Numbered from the stretch's first letter, positions 1 through 6,152 are shown. The stretch is DNA of 6,162 nt from an uncultured bacterium (GCA_946183755.1 CAMHCZ010000110.1:1-6162), one strand, 5' to 3'. Notes: generated from the sequence alone by a model not told the origin. Made by a program: numbers and translations.

Positions 1-1063
1 CATTTCCGCCATTGAAAACCACCTTATTCTGTTCAGCAACAGCTCTTGACTTTGCTGTTATTTGATCTTGAGTTTCTGTACCCTCCAAATCTATATTATC
101 CATAATAAGCGGAGCTGTATCCTCACCGTCAAGACCTATGAAACCAAGATAAGACACTGAGTTTCCTGACGCAGGAACTTCACCTGCTTTAAAATTGAAC
201 GAAAGTGTTGTTCCGTTTCCTGCTCCGTTTGTATTTCCATTCTGATCCCAGAATTTGATAACACGCTGAGGACAGTTTGGATAACTGTAAATCACAACCA
301 AGCTCCATCCTGCACGAGCACCACCAGAACCTTTTTCACTTCCACTTTTTACATTTGCTACCCAATAAAGACCGCCTGTAAAATATTCAGGATTATTCTT
401 CACCATTTGTGTCAAGTCAGCCATACAAACATAGCTGTCACCAGCAGGTGTCACATTTCTTGTGGCTGTCACATCAACATAATCAGCCATTCCTGGAGCC
501 TTGAATTTGACCGTACTGTAATTATTCATATTACCGACAGCCAAATCGCCAGTATAAGACTTCATTGTTGTTGTTCCTGGATACGCAGCATACGTTGTGC
601 TTCCCTTTGTTCCAGACCAATACAAGTATGCACCTTCTATCTTGGTACAACCCATGTTGTTGCCGAAGTCCATAAAGGCTGCAGAAGACTGGAATGTATT
701 ATTATCATCATCGCAATCTGCATAAACTTGCGAGATACCAGTCGTTCCAGCAGGTGCTAAGGCCGCTTGAGCAGCCTTACCAGTCAGACCAAAGTCAAAT
801 CTATTATTCAAGGAGTTGTCATCACCAGCAGCAAACATTTCTTCGTTAGTCATTATGCTAACGACCGTCATTGGGCTTGATGAGCTAATCCATGCAGGCT
901 GCAAAGCTGGTGCAGAAACCATTTTTACGTCATAGTTTCCACTTTTACCCATACTTGCTTGTTCTACAAGCTGAGCATTTGCGCTTAAGCCTGCAACAGA
1001 CATGAGTAATGCCAATCCTGATTTTAGCAGAACATTCTTTTTCATATATAATGTGTTTTTCAT
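1..1063 (-). CDS. Secreted surface protein with DUF11/fimbrial-like N-terminal domain (partial, C-terminus off window)
   Basis: The frame is open from an ATG at 1063 to the left edge, giving 354 residues with no stop, so the C-terminus is missing. Residues 1-30 form a signal peptide (lysines near the start, hydrophobic core LLKSGLALLMSVAGL, cleavage expected in ANA|Q after residue 30); there is no lipobox cysteine. The mature part contains AYLYWSGT (145-152), an ADLTQMV segment (215-221), GLYWVANV (231-238), AGWSLVVIY (251-259) and YLGFIGLDGED (305-315). This order of motifs resembles the N-terminal region of large DUF11/DUF3344-type surface proteins found in Bacteroidetes and Actinobacteria, by recall and not by search. 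Four cysteines (117, 139, 213, 264) could form disulfides. The start at 1063 is preferred because AAGGAA lies 8 bases before it; the alternative M7 (1045) would give a neater MKKN signal-peptide start but has no such site. It follows the 617-residue gene by 19 bases, so co-transcription is likely. Function unknown; a surface, adhesive or filament role is inference. Confidence 0.8.
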   Translation of the reverse strand, partial: MKNTLYMKKNVLLKSGLALLMSVAGLSANAQLVEQASMGKSGNYDVKMVSAPALQPAWISSSSPMTVVSIMTNEEMFAAGDDNSLNNRFDFGLTGKAAQAALAPAGTTGISQVYADCDDDNNTFQSSAAFMDFGNNMGCTKIEGAYLYWSGTKGSTTYAAYPGTTTMKSYTGDLAVGNMNNYSTVKFKAPGMADYVDVTATRNVTPAGDSYVCMADLTQMVKNNPEYFTGGLYWVANVKSGSEKGSGGARAGWSLVVIYSYPNCPQRVIKFWDQNGNTNGAGNGTTLSFNFKAGEVPASGNSVSYLGFIGLDGEDTAPLIMDNIDLEGTETQDQITAKSRAVAEQNKVVFNGGN

Positions 1064-1071
1064 TTTCCTAA

Positions 1072-1077
1072 TTCCTT
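1072..1077 (-). promoter_or_regulatory. Ribosome binding site of the downstream secreted-protein gene
   Basis: AAGGAA on the minus strand lies 8 bases before the ATG at 1063, inside the 19-base gap after the stop codon of the 617-residue gene. It stands out because the other genes here have A/T-rich leaders without a recognisable Shine-Dalgarno site. It supports 1063 over 1045 as the start. A second purine run (AGGAAA) directly abuts the ATG and is too close to serve. Confidence 0.45.
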
Positions 1078-1082
1078 ATAGA

Positions 1083-2936
1083 TTAGTCATTGTAATCATC
1101 GCTTCCACAAACCTTAACAGTAGTAGATGGAGTCTTGAATCCTCCGACCTTCTCTGTTGTCACAGTTCCTTCTGTTCCGGTTCCCTCAACAGTGTAATAA
1201 TATAATGTATTCTCATCCAATCCTGAAATCTCAACAGAAGTAGCTGTCGAAGCCGCTTGCTGAGTTGCAACTACGTTTCCGTTTACGTCTGTCACAGTAA
1301 CAACATATCCATTAGCATTGCCATCTTGAGCAGTCCAGTTTGCTGTCATGCTGTTAGCTGTGATATTTGTTGCCTCTAAAGCCACAAGCCCCTTCACTTC
1401 TACTGGGTCATCACCGCCTTCACTCTGCTGTCCTTTCTCTGTGAACACTGTAATAGGGTCGCCAGACATCGTGTTCTTAGACTCGCTGACAACAAATACA
1501 CGAGTAGATCTTGTGTTACCGCTGGCATCCTGCCATCTTGCCACCTTATAACCACTTTCCAAAGTAACAGTAACTGTAACCTGAGTACCTTCGAGGAATA
1601 CAGTTCCGCCTGGATTTGTCTCTACGTATGCAGTTCCCGAAGGACTAACATCGAATGTCAATGGATACATAACTGGACGTAACAGACTTGTAACTCCATT
1701 CAATGGAACAGTCACAGTTTGCGCTCCCGGAGAACTCAAAACTAAGTTTGCAGGAAGCTCACCAGCTTTAATATCACCAGTGAATGTAATGTCTAAAGTA
1801 GTACCTACAGCAGGAATTGAAGTTGTAGAAAGTGTGAAACGGTCAGCACCAGCGCCTGTAATAGAAGCTGTTATAGGTCCTGTAAGATTCAATCCCGAAA
1901 CATCAAGACTCTGAGTTGTTGTTGCTATCAGCGATGTCCAAAAATTAAGAGGAGATGCTGATGCTACGATTTCAGGATTTCCAGAGCCAGAAGAGCCAAA
2001 CACATTTACATAATAATCAGCAGAACCTCCGGAGAGTTTCATAAGAGCAGAAGCCACACCACTCTTCACAGAAGTTTTGAATGACACTGTAACATTTGTT
2101 CCTGCCATTGCGGTAGCAGCATCAAGCGATGTCTGATCTACTGAGAATTTAGCTGCATCTTTTCCTACGAAAGAGATAGAGACTGGTCCTGAGAGGTTAT
2201 ATCCTTTTATGTCAATAGGTCCAGTAACCACATTTCCACCGACAGCACCAGAAAGAGTAAGTCCGACTGTAGACTTAGAGCCATCATCTCCAGCATTTGG
2301 ATAGGAAGGCGAAGCGACATAAGGCACAGAGCCGACGCCTGTATAAACCGTCATAGAAGCAATGTTAACCTCCGCCTCTTTTGAAGTTGAAGCCAATTTG
2401 AACGAAATATCGCCAGAGCCATCAAATGTATATCTGATTTTGTACGCTCCATAGTTCTTTCCTGTCTTAAATGTTGCGCCAGAAAAAGAAGCCTGGTCAC
2501 TTGCCTTTGTAGGTATAGGCTCAGCTTGAGAAACTATTGTTCCTTGAATATTTGAGATTGAGCCAGATGCAGCAGAAAGAGTAAAACCCTTATTATTCTT
2601 AGCGACATCAAGATCCATTTCTATCATACCGCCAGATATGAAAGTAAATGTAGGAGTCGTGATTGTACTTGTAGAGTTCAGAGATGCTATATAACCTGTA
2701 AAATTACCATTATTAGTGGTTCCAGAAGCATTAAAAACTGGCTTCGCAACAATGCTAAAACCTTTCTGCGAAAGGGCATCGCTAGAACCTGTTGAAGACA
2801 TATCCGTCCAACCATCTGAAACGGAGAAGTCAGTCGAGTACAACATTATATCATTGTACTGTGCAAAAGCATTGAGAGACGCAACAGAAACAAGCGCCAC
2901 AGAAACAGCTTTTGAAATTATAGATTTAATTTTCAT
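1083..2936 (-). CDS. Secreted modular protein: two beta-sandwich repeats, InlB-like repeat and fibronectin type III domain
   Basis: This complete 617-residue protein is of unknown function. Residues 1-25 are a signal peptide with predicted cleavage AFA|Q; position +1 is Gln, so it is not a lipoprotein. Residues about 27-200 (beginning MLYSTDFSVSDGW) look like a beta-sandwich of the kind found in Bacteroidetes carbohydrate-binding or adhesive proteins. Residues about 242-314 and 345-414 are two copies of one module (NLSGPVSISF...AAKFSVDQTSL and NLTGPITASI...ADRFTLSTTSI). Residues about 424-500 (YPLTFDVSPSGTAY, FLEGTQVTVTV, GYKVARWQD) match the pattern of divergent InlB B-repeats. Residues about 514-602 (ITANSMTANWTAQ, SVEISGLDENTLYYYTV) are a fibronectin type III domain. 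The tail after it is short (TTVKVCGSDDYND) and carries the only cysteine. I see no type IX secretion C-terminal sorting domain. The leader before ATG 2936 lacks a Shine-Dalgarno site, as is usual in Bacteroidetes. It is first in an operon with the truncated secreted-protein gene. No catalytic domain is recognised; polysaccharide or host-matrix binding is inference. Confidence 0.88.
   Translation of the reverse strand: MKIKSIISKAVSVALVSVASLNAFAQYNDIMLYSTDFSVSDGWTDMSSTGSSDALSQKGFSIVAKPVFNASGTTNNGNFTGYIASLNSTSTITTPTFTFISGGMIEMDLDVAKNNKGFTLSAASGSISNIQGTIVSQAEPIPTKASDQASFSGATFKTGKNYGAYKIRYTFDGSGDISFKLASTSKEAEVNIASMTVYTGVGSVPYVASPSYPNAGDDGSKSTVGLTLSGAVGGNVVTGPIDIKGYNLSGPVSISFVGKDAAKFSVDQTSLDAATAMAGTNVTVSFKTSVKSGVASALMKLSGGSADYYVNVFGSSGSGNPEIVASASPLNFWTSLIATTTQSLDVSGLNLTGPITASITGAGADRFTLSTTSIPAVGTTLDITFTGDIKAGELPANLVLSSPGAQTVTVPLNGVTSLLRPVMYPLTFDVSPSGTAYVETNPGGTVFLEGTQVTVTVTLESGYKVARWQDASGNTRSTRVFVVSESKNTMSGDPITVFTEKGQQSEGGDDPVEVKGLVALEATNITANSMTANWTAQDGNANGYVVTVTDVNGNVVATQQAASTATSVEISGLDENTLYYYTVEGTGTEGTVTTEKVGGFKTPSTTVKVCGSDDYND
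1695..2213 (-). repeat. Two tandem protein modules within the 617-residue secreted protein
   Basis: Copy A covers residues 242-314 (1995-2213) and copy B residues 345-414 (1695-1904), joined by about 30 residues. Both share the order D-[IV]-x-G-x-N-L-[ST]-G-P, then A-[AD]-[KR]-F-[ST]-[VL]-S/D-x-T-S-[IL], then a G-T-x-[VL]-[TD]-[VI]-[ST]-F stretch, a [KA]-[SA]-G turn and a final strand of alternating hydrophobic residues. The copies are clearly homologous but diverged, with a 4-residue length difference after TSL/TSI, so this is an old domain duplication and not a recent DNA-level repeat. Comparable modules occur in many Bacteroidetes secreted proteins (family recall). Confidence 0.6.
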
Positions 2937-2985
2937 AATATTATTATTGTGTTTTTCAATTTCAGCCTTTTCGGTAAAATTCTGC

Positions 2986-3017
2986 CAAATATATGATTAA
3001 TTAAAGATAATCACAAA
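2986..3017 (-). promoter_or_regulatory. Bacteroidetes-type promoter for the secreted-protein operon
   Basis: On the minus strand, TTTG (3017-3014) is followed after exactly 20 bases by TATATTTG (2993-2986). This matches the Bacteroidetes primary sigma-factor consensus TTTG (-33) with TAnnTTTG (-7) at every defined base and at the usual spacing. Transcription would begin near 2980, giving a leader of about 43 bases that is rich in A and T, before ATG 2936. No other candidate between here and the start matches as well. It would drive both secreted-protein genes. Confidence 0.65.
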
Positions 3018-3023
3018 AATAAA

Positions 3024-3039
3024 TCGGCTTTTTCGGCTT
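3024..3039. repeat. Short direct repeat TCGGCTT x2 upstream of the secreted-protein promoter
   Basis: TCGGCTT occurs at 3024-3030 and again at 3033-3039, 9 bases start to start, just upstream of the -33 element of the minus-strand promoter. Its position would suit an activator site, but the two 7-base copies are short and could be chance. No known regulator motif is recognised. Confidence 0.2.
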
Positions 3040-3067
3040 CACCTCCACTTTTCTTAACGAGGCATTT

Positions 3068-3091
3068 ATAATATTATTGTATGCATATTAT
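3068..3091. promoter_or_regulatory. AT-rich inverted repeat between the divergent promoters (possible operator)
   Basis: ATAATAT (3068-3074) and ATATTAT (3085-3091) are perfect reverse complements separated by 10 bases. The left arm also lies in a perfect 10-base palindrome, ATAATATTAT (3068-3077). The element lies about 20 bases upstream of the -33 region of the bcp promoter and about 50 bases upstream of the opposing promoter. It could bind a dimeric regulator, and a peroxide-responsive one would suit bcp. However, it does not match the PerR box well, and such short AT palindromes arise readily in AT-rich DNA. Confidence 0.25.
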
Positions 3092-3107
3092 TATTTTCTC
3101 AAGTCTT

Positions 3108-3139
3108 TTTCTTGACGTTTAGCAAAAACGTTATCTTTG
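3108..3139 (+). promoter_or_regulatory. Bacteroidetes-type promoter for the bcp-nfo operon
   Basis: TATCTTTG (3132-3139) fits the -7 consensus TAnnTTTG perfectly. At the standard 20-base spacing the -33 position holds TTTC (3108-3111), three of four matches to TTTG. Transcription would start near 3146, leaving a leader of about 20 bases before ATG 3166. The position also argues against the in-frame upstream TTG at 3112 as the translation start, since it would precede the predicted transcript. Confidence 0.55.
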
Positions 3140-3165
3140 AGATTGCGTATAAACAAACATCAAAC

Positions 3166-3621
3166 ATGAACATAGGTGACAAGATACCCGAGATACTCGG
3201 CAAAGACCAAGACGGAAAGGCTGTGAAAGCGAGCGACTTCGCTGGCAAGAAATTAGCACTCTACTTTTACCCTAAGGACTCGACCCCGGGATGCACATCC
3301 GAGGCCTGCAACCTGCGAGACAACTACCAGGCACTGATGGCAAGAGGCATAGAAGTGATAGGCGTGAGCGTGGACTCGGAGCAGTCGCACAAGAAGTTCA
3401 TAGCTAAGAACGAACTGCCGTTCAGACTCATAGCCGACACAGAAAAGACGCTCGTGCAGGCATTCGGCGTGTGGGGCGAGAAGAGCATGTATGGACGGAA
3501 GTACATGGGCACGTTCCGCACCACATTCATCATCGACGAGCAAGGCAAGGTGGAACGCATCATCGGGCCTAAGGAGATAAAGGTAAAAGACCACGCAAAC
3601 CAGATAACAAGTACATTATAA
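3166..3621 (+). CDS. bcp: Thioredoxin-dependent thiol peroxidase, Bcp/PrxQ-type peroxiredoxin
   Basis: This 151-residue cytoplasmic enzyme reduces hydrogen peroxide and organic hydroperoxides, with electrons from thioredoxin. The active-site block FYPKDSTPGCTSEAC (34-48) carries the P-x3-T-x2-C motif: Pro36, Thr40 and peroxidatic Cys43, with the resolving Cys48 five residues on, the CxxxxC arrangement typical of PrxQ. GVSVDS (66-71) precedes the helix containing SHKKF, and GRKYMGTFRTTFIID (110-124) contains the conserved active-site arginine (Arg118). The length is normal for the family (about 150). The frame extends upstream to a TTG at 3112, but ATG 3166 (MNIGDKIPE) is chosen because it matches the usual family N-terminus and because the promoter overlaps the extension. 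It has its own promoter and is followed after 2 bases by nfo, so the two are probably co-transcribed and translationally coupled. No truncation or missing key residue is seen. Confidence 0.95.
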   Translation: MNIGDKIPEILGKDQDGKAVKASDFAGKKLALYFYPKDSTPGCTSEACNLRDNYQALMARGIEVIGVSVDSEQSHKKFIAKNELPFRLIADTEKTLVQAFGVWGEKSMYGRKYMGTFRTTFIIDEQGKVERIIGPKEIKVKDHANQITSTL

Positions 3622-3623
3622 AT

Positions 3624-4460
3624 ATGAGTTTCACTATAGGATGCCACCTTTCGGCTTCAAAAGGATTTCTTGACATGGCGCAGACGGCAGCGTCTATCGG
3701 AGCCAACACATTCCAGTTCTTCACACGCAACCCTCGCGGCGGACAAGCCAAGCCTATCGACCCAGCTGACGTGGAGGCTTTTCAGAAATTCTCGAAAGAG
3801 AACGGCATAAACATAATACTCGCCCACGCGCCATACACGCTAAACTTCTGCGCCGCAAGACCAGAGATACGCGCATTCGCACGCGAGACGCTCGCCGACG
3901 ACATCAAGCGCATGGAGATGGTGCCAGGCAATATGTACAACTTCCACCCCGGAAGTCATGTGCAGCAAGGTCCGGAGATAGCCATCGACTTCATAGCCGA
4001 GACGCTCAACGCCGTGCTCACACCAGAGCTGACGACCACCGTGCTGCTTGAGACAATGGCCGGCAAAGGCAGCGAAGTGGGCAGGACATTCGAGGAACTG
4101 CGCGCCATAATAGACAAGGTAAGCCTGAGCGACAAGCTCGGCGTGTGCCTCGACACTTGCCACGTGAACGATGCCGGCTACGACGTTGTAAACGCGCTTG
4201 ACGATGTGCTTGAGGAATTCGACAAGGTGATTGGCATAAACAGACTCAAGGCTGTGCACCTGAACGACAGCAAGAACCCATTCGGCAGCCACAAAGATCG
4301 CCACGAGACCATCGGCAACGGACACATCGGTGCAGATGCCATAAAGCGTATCATCAATCACCCGACTCTGCGTGACCTGCCGTTCTTCCTCGAGACTCCG
4401 AACGAGGTGCCAGGCTATGCTCAGGAAATCGCGCTGCTGAAATCATGGAGGGAGGGATAA
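3624..4460 (+). CDS. nfo: Endonuclease IV (AP endonuclease, TIM-barrel, Zn-dependent)
   Basis: This 278-residue enzyme of the AP endonuclease 2 family cleaves DNA 5' to abasic sites and removes blocked 3' ends left by oxidative damage, as part of base excision repair. All nine trinuclear-zinc ligands known from E. coli Nfo can be placed: His68 (AHAPY), His108 (NFHPGSH), Glu143 (LLETMAGKG), Asp177 and His180 (CLDTCH), His212 (VHLNDS), Asp225 and His227 (HKDRHE) and Glu257 (FLETPNE). The length is close to the E. coli protein (285). The start ATG lies 2 bases after the bcp stop codon with no Shine-Dalgarno site, which suggests translational coupling. It begins MSFTIGCHLSASKG, matching the usual family start. 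The pairing with a peroxidase gene fits a shared role against oxidative stress (inference). The gene ends at 4460, facing the hydrate-repair gene. Confidence 0.97.
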   Translation: MSFTIGCHLSASKGFLDMAQTAASIGANTFQFFTRNPRGGQAKPIDPADVEAFQKFSKENGINIILAHAPYTLNFCAARPEIRAFARETLADDIKRMEMVPGNMYNFHPGSHVQQGPEIAIDFIAETLNAVLTPELTTTVLLETMAGKGSEVGRTFEELRAIIDKVSLSDKLGVCLDTCHVNDAGYDVVNALDDVLEEFDKVIGINRLKAVHLNDSKNPFGSHKDRHETIGNGHIGADAIKRIINHPTLRDLPFFLETPNEVPGYAQEIALLKSWREG

Positions 4461-4468
4461 GCGCTAAT

Positions 4469-4521
4469 TCGGTGCTTCGGCTTGGTTCGACTACGCTCAC
4501 CAACCGACGCTCAGCGACCGA
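4469..4521 (+). repeat. Imperfect long hairpin containing repeat copy 1
   Basis: TCGG-C-TTGGT (4477-4486) pairs with ACCAA-CCGA (4499-4507), a 9-base-pair stem with one bulged C and a 12-base loop. Outside it, TCGGT (4469-4473) can pair with ACCGA (4517-4521). Repeat copy 1 (4484-4505) overlaps this hairpin. No T-run follows, so it is not a classical terminator. The size and palindromic form resemble bacterial REP-like intergenic elements. Confidence 0.45.
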
Positions 4522-4642
4522 GTTGAAGGGTAACTACAACTTTAATCATGCCGGTCATTGAGCGATAGCCGAAATGCGGCATTCTTTTTCTCTTTCACTT
4601 CGGCCTCATTGCATTGCGCTTGGTTGGTGAGCCTGCCGAACC
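4484..4642. repeat. Pair of inverted, REP-like intergenic repeats
   Basis: Copy 1 lies at 4484-4505 (22 bases, begins GGTTCGACTACG, ends CTCACCAACC). Copy 2 is at 4622-4642 on the opposite strand (21 bases, begins GGTTCGGCAG, ends CTCACCAACC). They agree at about 18 positions with one 1-base gap, the differences lying in the middle. About 116 bases separate them. Similar TTCGACTACGCTCA-type sequences are common between genes in some bacteria (general recall), so a dispersed repeat family in this genome is plausible but cannot be shown from one window. Confidence 0.5.
4568..4595 (+). terminator. Weak intrinsic-terminator-like hairpin downstream of nfo
   Basis: GCCG (4568-4571) pairs with CGGC (4577-4580) around a 5-base loop AAATG, followed by the T-rich run ATTCTTTTTCTCTTT. 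The stem is only 4 base pairs, so this is a marginal terminator for the bcp-nfo transcript. The position, about 110 bases past the nfo stop, is acceptable. Confidence 0.3.
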
Positions 4643-4661
4643 ACAGTGGGCAGAGAAAAAA

Positions 4662-6152
4662 TTAAAAATCAAGAAAAGCGTGGCATAAGCACTCGGCAAT
4701 ATCGCCAGCCATAAGCGACACTTCACCACGAGACTCTGCCGCCTTGTCGCCAGCAAGTCCATGCACATAAGCCGCAAGAACTGCAGCCTCATCGCCCGAC
4801 ATGCCCTGCGACAAAAGTCCAAGCACAACGCCACACAGGACATCGCCGCTGCCAGCCGTAGCCATGCCCGGATTGCCCGTAGTGTTGAAACGCACACTGC
4901 CGTCGCTGGTCACCACTGCGCTGTATGCGCCTTTGAGTATAAGATTCTGTTTGTATTTAAGGCAGAATTTCCTTGCTGCGTCAATCTGCGCCATGCGATT
5001 CTTCAGGCTCACGCCACTAATGCGCTCCCACTCCTTAGGATGCGGAGTAAGGACGCTGCCAGAAGGGATTTTCTCTATAAGTTCTTTGTGACTGCTTAAG
5101 ATATTGAGCGCGTCGGCATCTATGACCATAGGCTTTGTCACGCTTCCCAGAAGTTTTCCCAACGCCTCGGCTGTTTTCTTATCCGTGCCTAGTCCACAAC
5201 CCACTCCCACTGCGCTATAACTGCCAGCATCGGGTGCGTTTGTCAAAATGCGTTCGTCATCATTAGAAATGCACATCGCCTCAGGCAACGACACCTGCAA
5301 AGTACTTTCGACCGTCATTGGCGCATAGACAGACAACAGCCCAGCCCCCGACCTCAGGCATGCCTTCGACGCCAGGAACACCGCCCCAGCCTTGCCTATG
5401 CTTCCGCCCACCATGAGCGCATGCCCGTAAGTTCCTTTGTGCGAGAATTTCCATCTGCGCGGCAACGCTGGCAAATCGTTTTTCTCTGTGAAATAATACG
5501 GAGTGGATGTTTGAGCAATGCCATCCTCGCTGATGCCGATCGGCAGGATATGCACCTCGCCCGTGTATGCATCACTTTCCGGCATCATGAACGCAAGTTT
5601 AGGGAACTGAAGTGTCAGAGTGTGATGAGCCTTGACAACATGTCCGAAAGGATTGTTAGAATTGTCGTCGCCGTACAGTCCGGATGGAATATCGACAGCC
5701 ACGACGAGTTTGCCGCTGGCGTTTATGCGGTCTGCCATGCCGGCATACAATCCGCCAAGCGGTCTGTTCAGCCCAGAGCCGAACATCGCGTCCACGATGA
5801 TGTCATAATCATTGAAGTCAACAGCGCCAAGAACCTTCGAGAATTTCTCTTCATAACGCCTGAGGTTCACCTCGCAGTCCGGCGACATTCTGCCGTCCTT
5901 GTCCACCATCAGCACATCGACACGCAGTCCGCACATCTTTAGCCGTCTGGCTATCACAAGCCCGTCGCCGCCGTTGTTTCCTTTGCCGCAGACAACAACG
6001 ACTCCCTTGTCTGCGCCATTAGCCACATTGCGCAAAATCCAATCTGTCATCGCGCCAGAGGCTCTCTCCATCAGGTCGAGCGAGGATATTGGCTCGTGCG
6101 CTATTGTGTAAGCGTCGAGTTCTCTTATCTGCTGTGTGGTAAAGAGTTTCAT
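4662..6152 (-). CDS. nnr: Bifunctional NAD(P)H-hydrate epimerase / ADP-dependent NAD(P)H-hydrate dehydratase
   Basis: This 496-residue fusion enzyme repairs NADH and NADPH damaged by hydration. The N-terminal YjeF_N domain (about 1-215) interconverts the R and S hydrates: GKGNNGGDGLVIAR (56-69) is the nucleotide-binding loop, followed by VDAMFGSGL (120-128) with Asp121, and VDIPSG (153-158). The C-terminal ribokinase-like domain (about 235-496) dehydrates the S form using ADP: YGHALMVGGS (242-251), KACLRSGAGL (263-272), VIDADALN (343-350), LTPHPKEWERI (368-378), LILKGAYSAVV (404-414) and NPGMATAGSGDVL (427-439), with the GSGD loop and Asp437 at the active site. Length and domain order are those of the common bacterial fusion. 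The start at ATG 6152 (MKLFTTQQIRELD) is the family's usual N-terminus; GGA lies about 5 bases before it. Only 10 upstream bases are visible, so promoter and upstream neighbour are unknown. The stop is followed by a T-rich stretch on this strand, but no clear hairpin precedes it. Confidence 0.96.
   Translation of the reverse strand: MKLFTTQQIRELDAYTIAHEPISSLDLMERASGAMTDWILRNVANGADKGVVVVCGKGNNGGDGLVIARRLKMCGLRVDVLMVDKDGRMSPDCEVNLRRYEEKFSKVLGAVDFNDYDIIVDAMFGSGLNRPLGGLYAGMADRINASGKLVVAVDIPSGLYGDDNSNNPFGHVVKAHHTLTLQFPKLAFMMPESDAYTGEVHILPIGISEDGIAQTSTPYYFTEKNDLPALPRRWKFSHKGTYGHALMVGGSIGKAGAVFLASKACLRSGAGLLSVYAPMTVESTLQVSLPEAMCISNDDERILTNAPDAGSYSAVGVGCGLGTDKKTAEALGKLLGSVTKPMVIDADALNILSSHKELIEKIPSGSVLTPHPKEWERISGVSLKNRMAQIDAARKFCLKYKQNLILKGAYSAVVTSDGSVRFNTTGNPGMATAGSGDVLCGVVLGLLSQGMSGDEAAVLAAYVHGLAGDKAAESRGEVSLMAGDIAECLCHAFLDF

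Larger units (their letters stand above)
4461..4661. other. Convergent intergenic region with inverted repeat elements
   Basis: These 201 bases separate the stop codons of nfo and the NAD(P)H-hydrate repair gene. No plausible gene is seen. The region holds two inverted copies of a GGTTCG...CTCACCAACC element, an imperfect long hairpin at its left end, and a small GC hairpin followed by a T-rich run. The convergent layout means any terminators must act here. Confidence 0.6.

Noticed and set aside
407..760. 117-codon plus-strand open frame opposite the truncated secreted-protein gene
   Set aside because: The translation is Cys-, Ile- and His-rich with no domain, while the minus-strand frame shows a signal peptide and ordered motifs.
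2716..3000. 94-codon plus-strand open frame with a hydrophobic end
   Set aside because: It is antisense to the signal peptide and N-terminus of the 617-residue protein and runs into the promoter; its hydrophobic stretch is the shadow of the signal-peptide coding sequence and AT-rich leader.
3067..3081. PerR or Fur box upstream of bcp
   Set aside because: The left half (TTATAAT) looks suggestive, but the right half does not match the PerR palindrome, so no specific regulator is claimed.
3112..3165. Upstream TTG start that would lengthen Bcp by 18 residues
   Set aside because: The extension overlaps the predicted -7 promoter element and is not like the family N-terminus; ATG 3166 gives the normal 151-residue protein.
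3840..4361. 173-codon minus-strand open frame opposite nfo
   Set aside because: It lies wholly within the well-supported nfo gene on the other strand, and its translation has no recognisable domain; long antisense frames are expected in this GC-richer gene.
4633..4653. CTGCC/GGCAG hairpin near the end of the hydrate-repair gene as a terminator
   Set aside because: A 5-base-pair stem with an 11-base loop, and no T-run follows it on either strand; the T-rich stretch lies on the wrong side for the minus-strand transcript.
5421..5942. 173-codon plus-strand open frame opposite the hydrate-repair gene
   Set aside because: It is fully antisense to a gene with clear motifs throughout; the translation is rich in Arg, His and Val without a family pattern.
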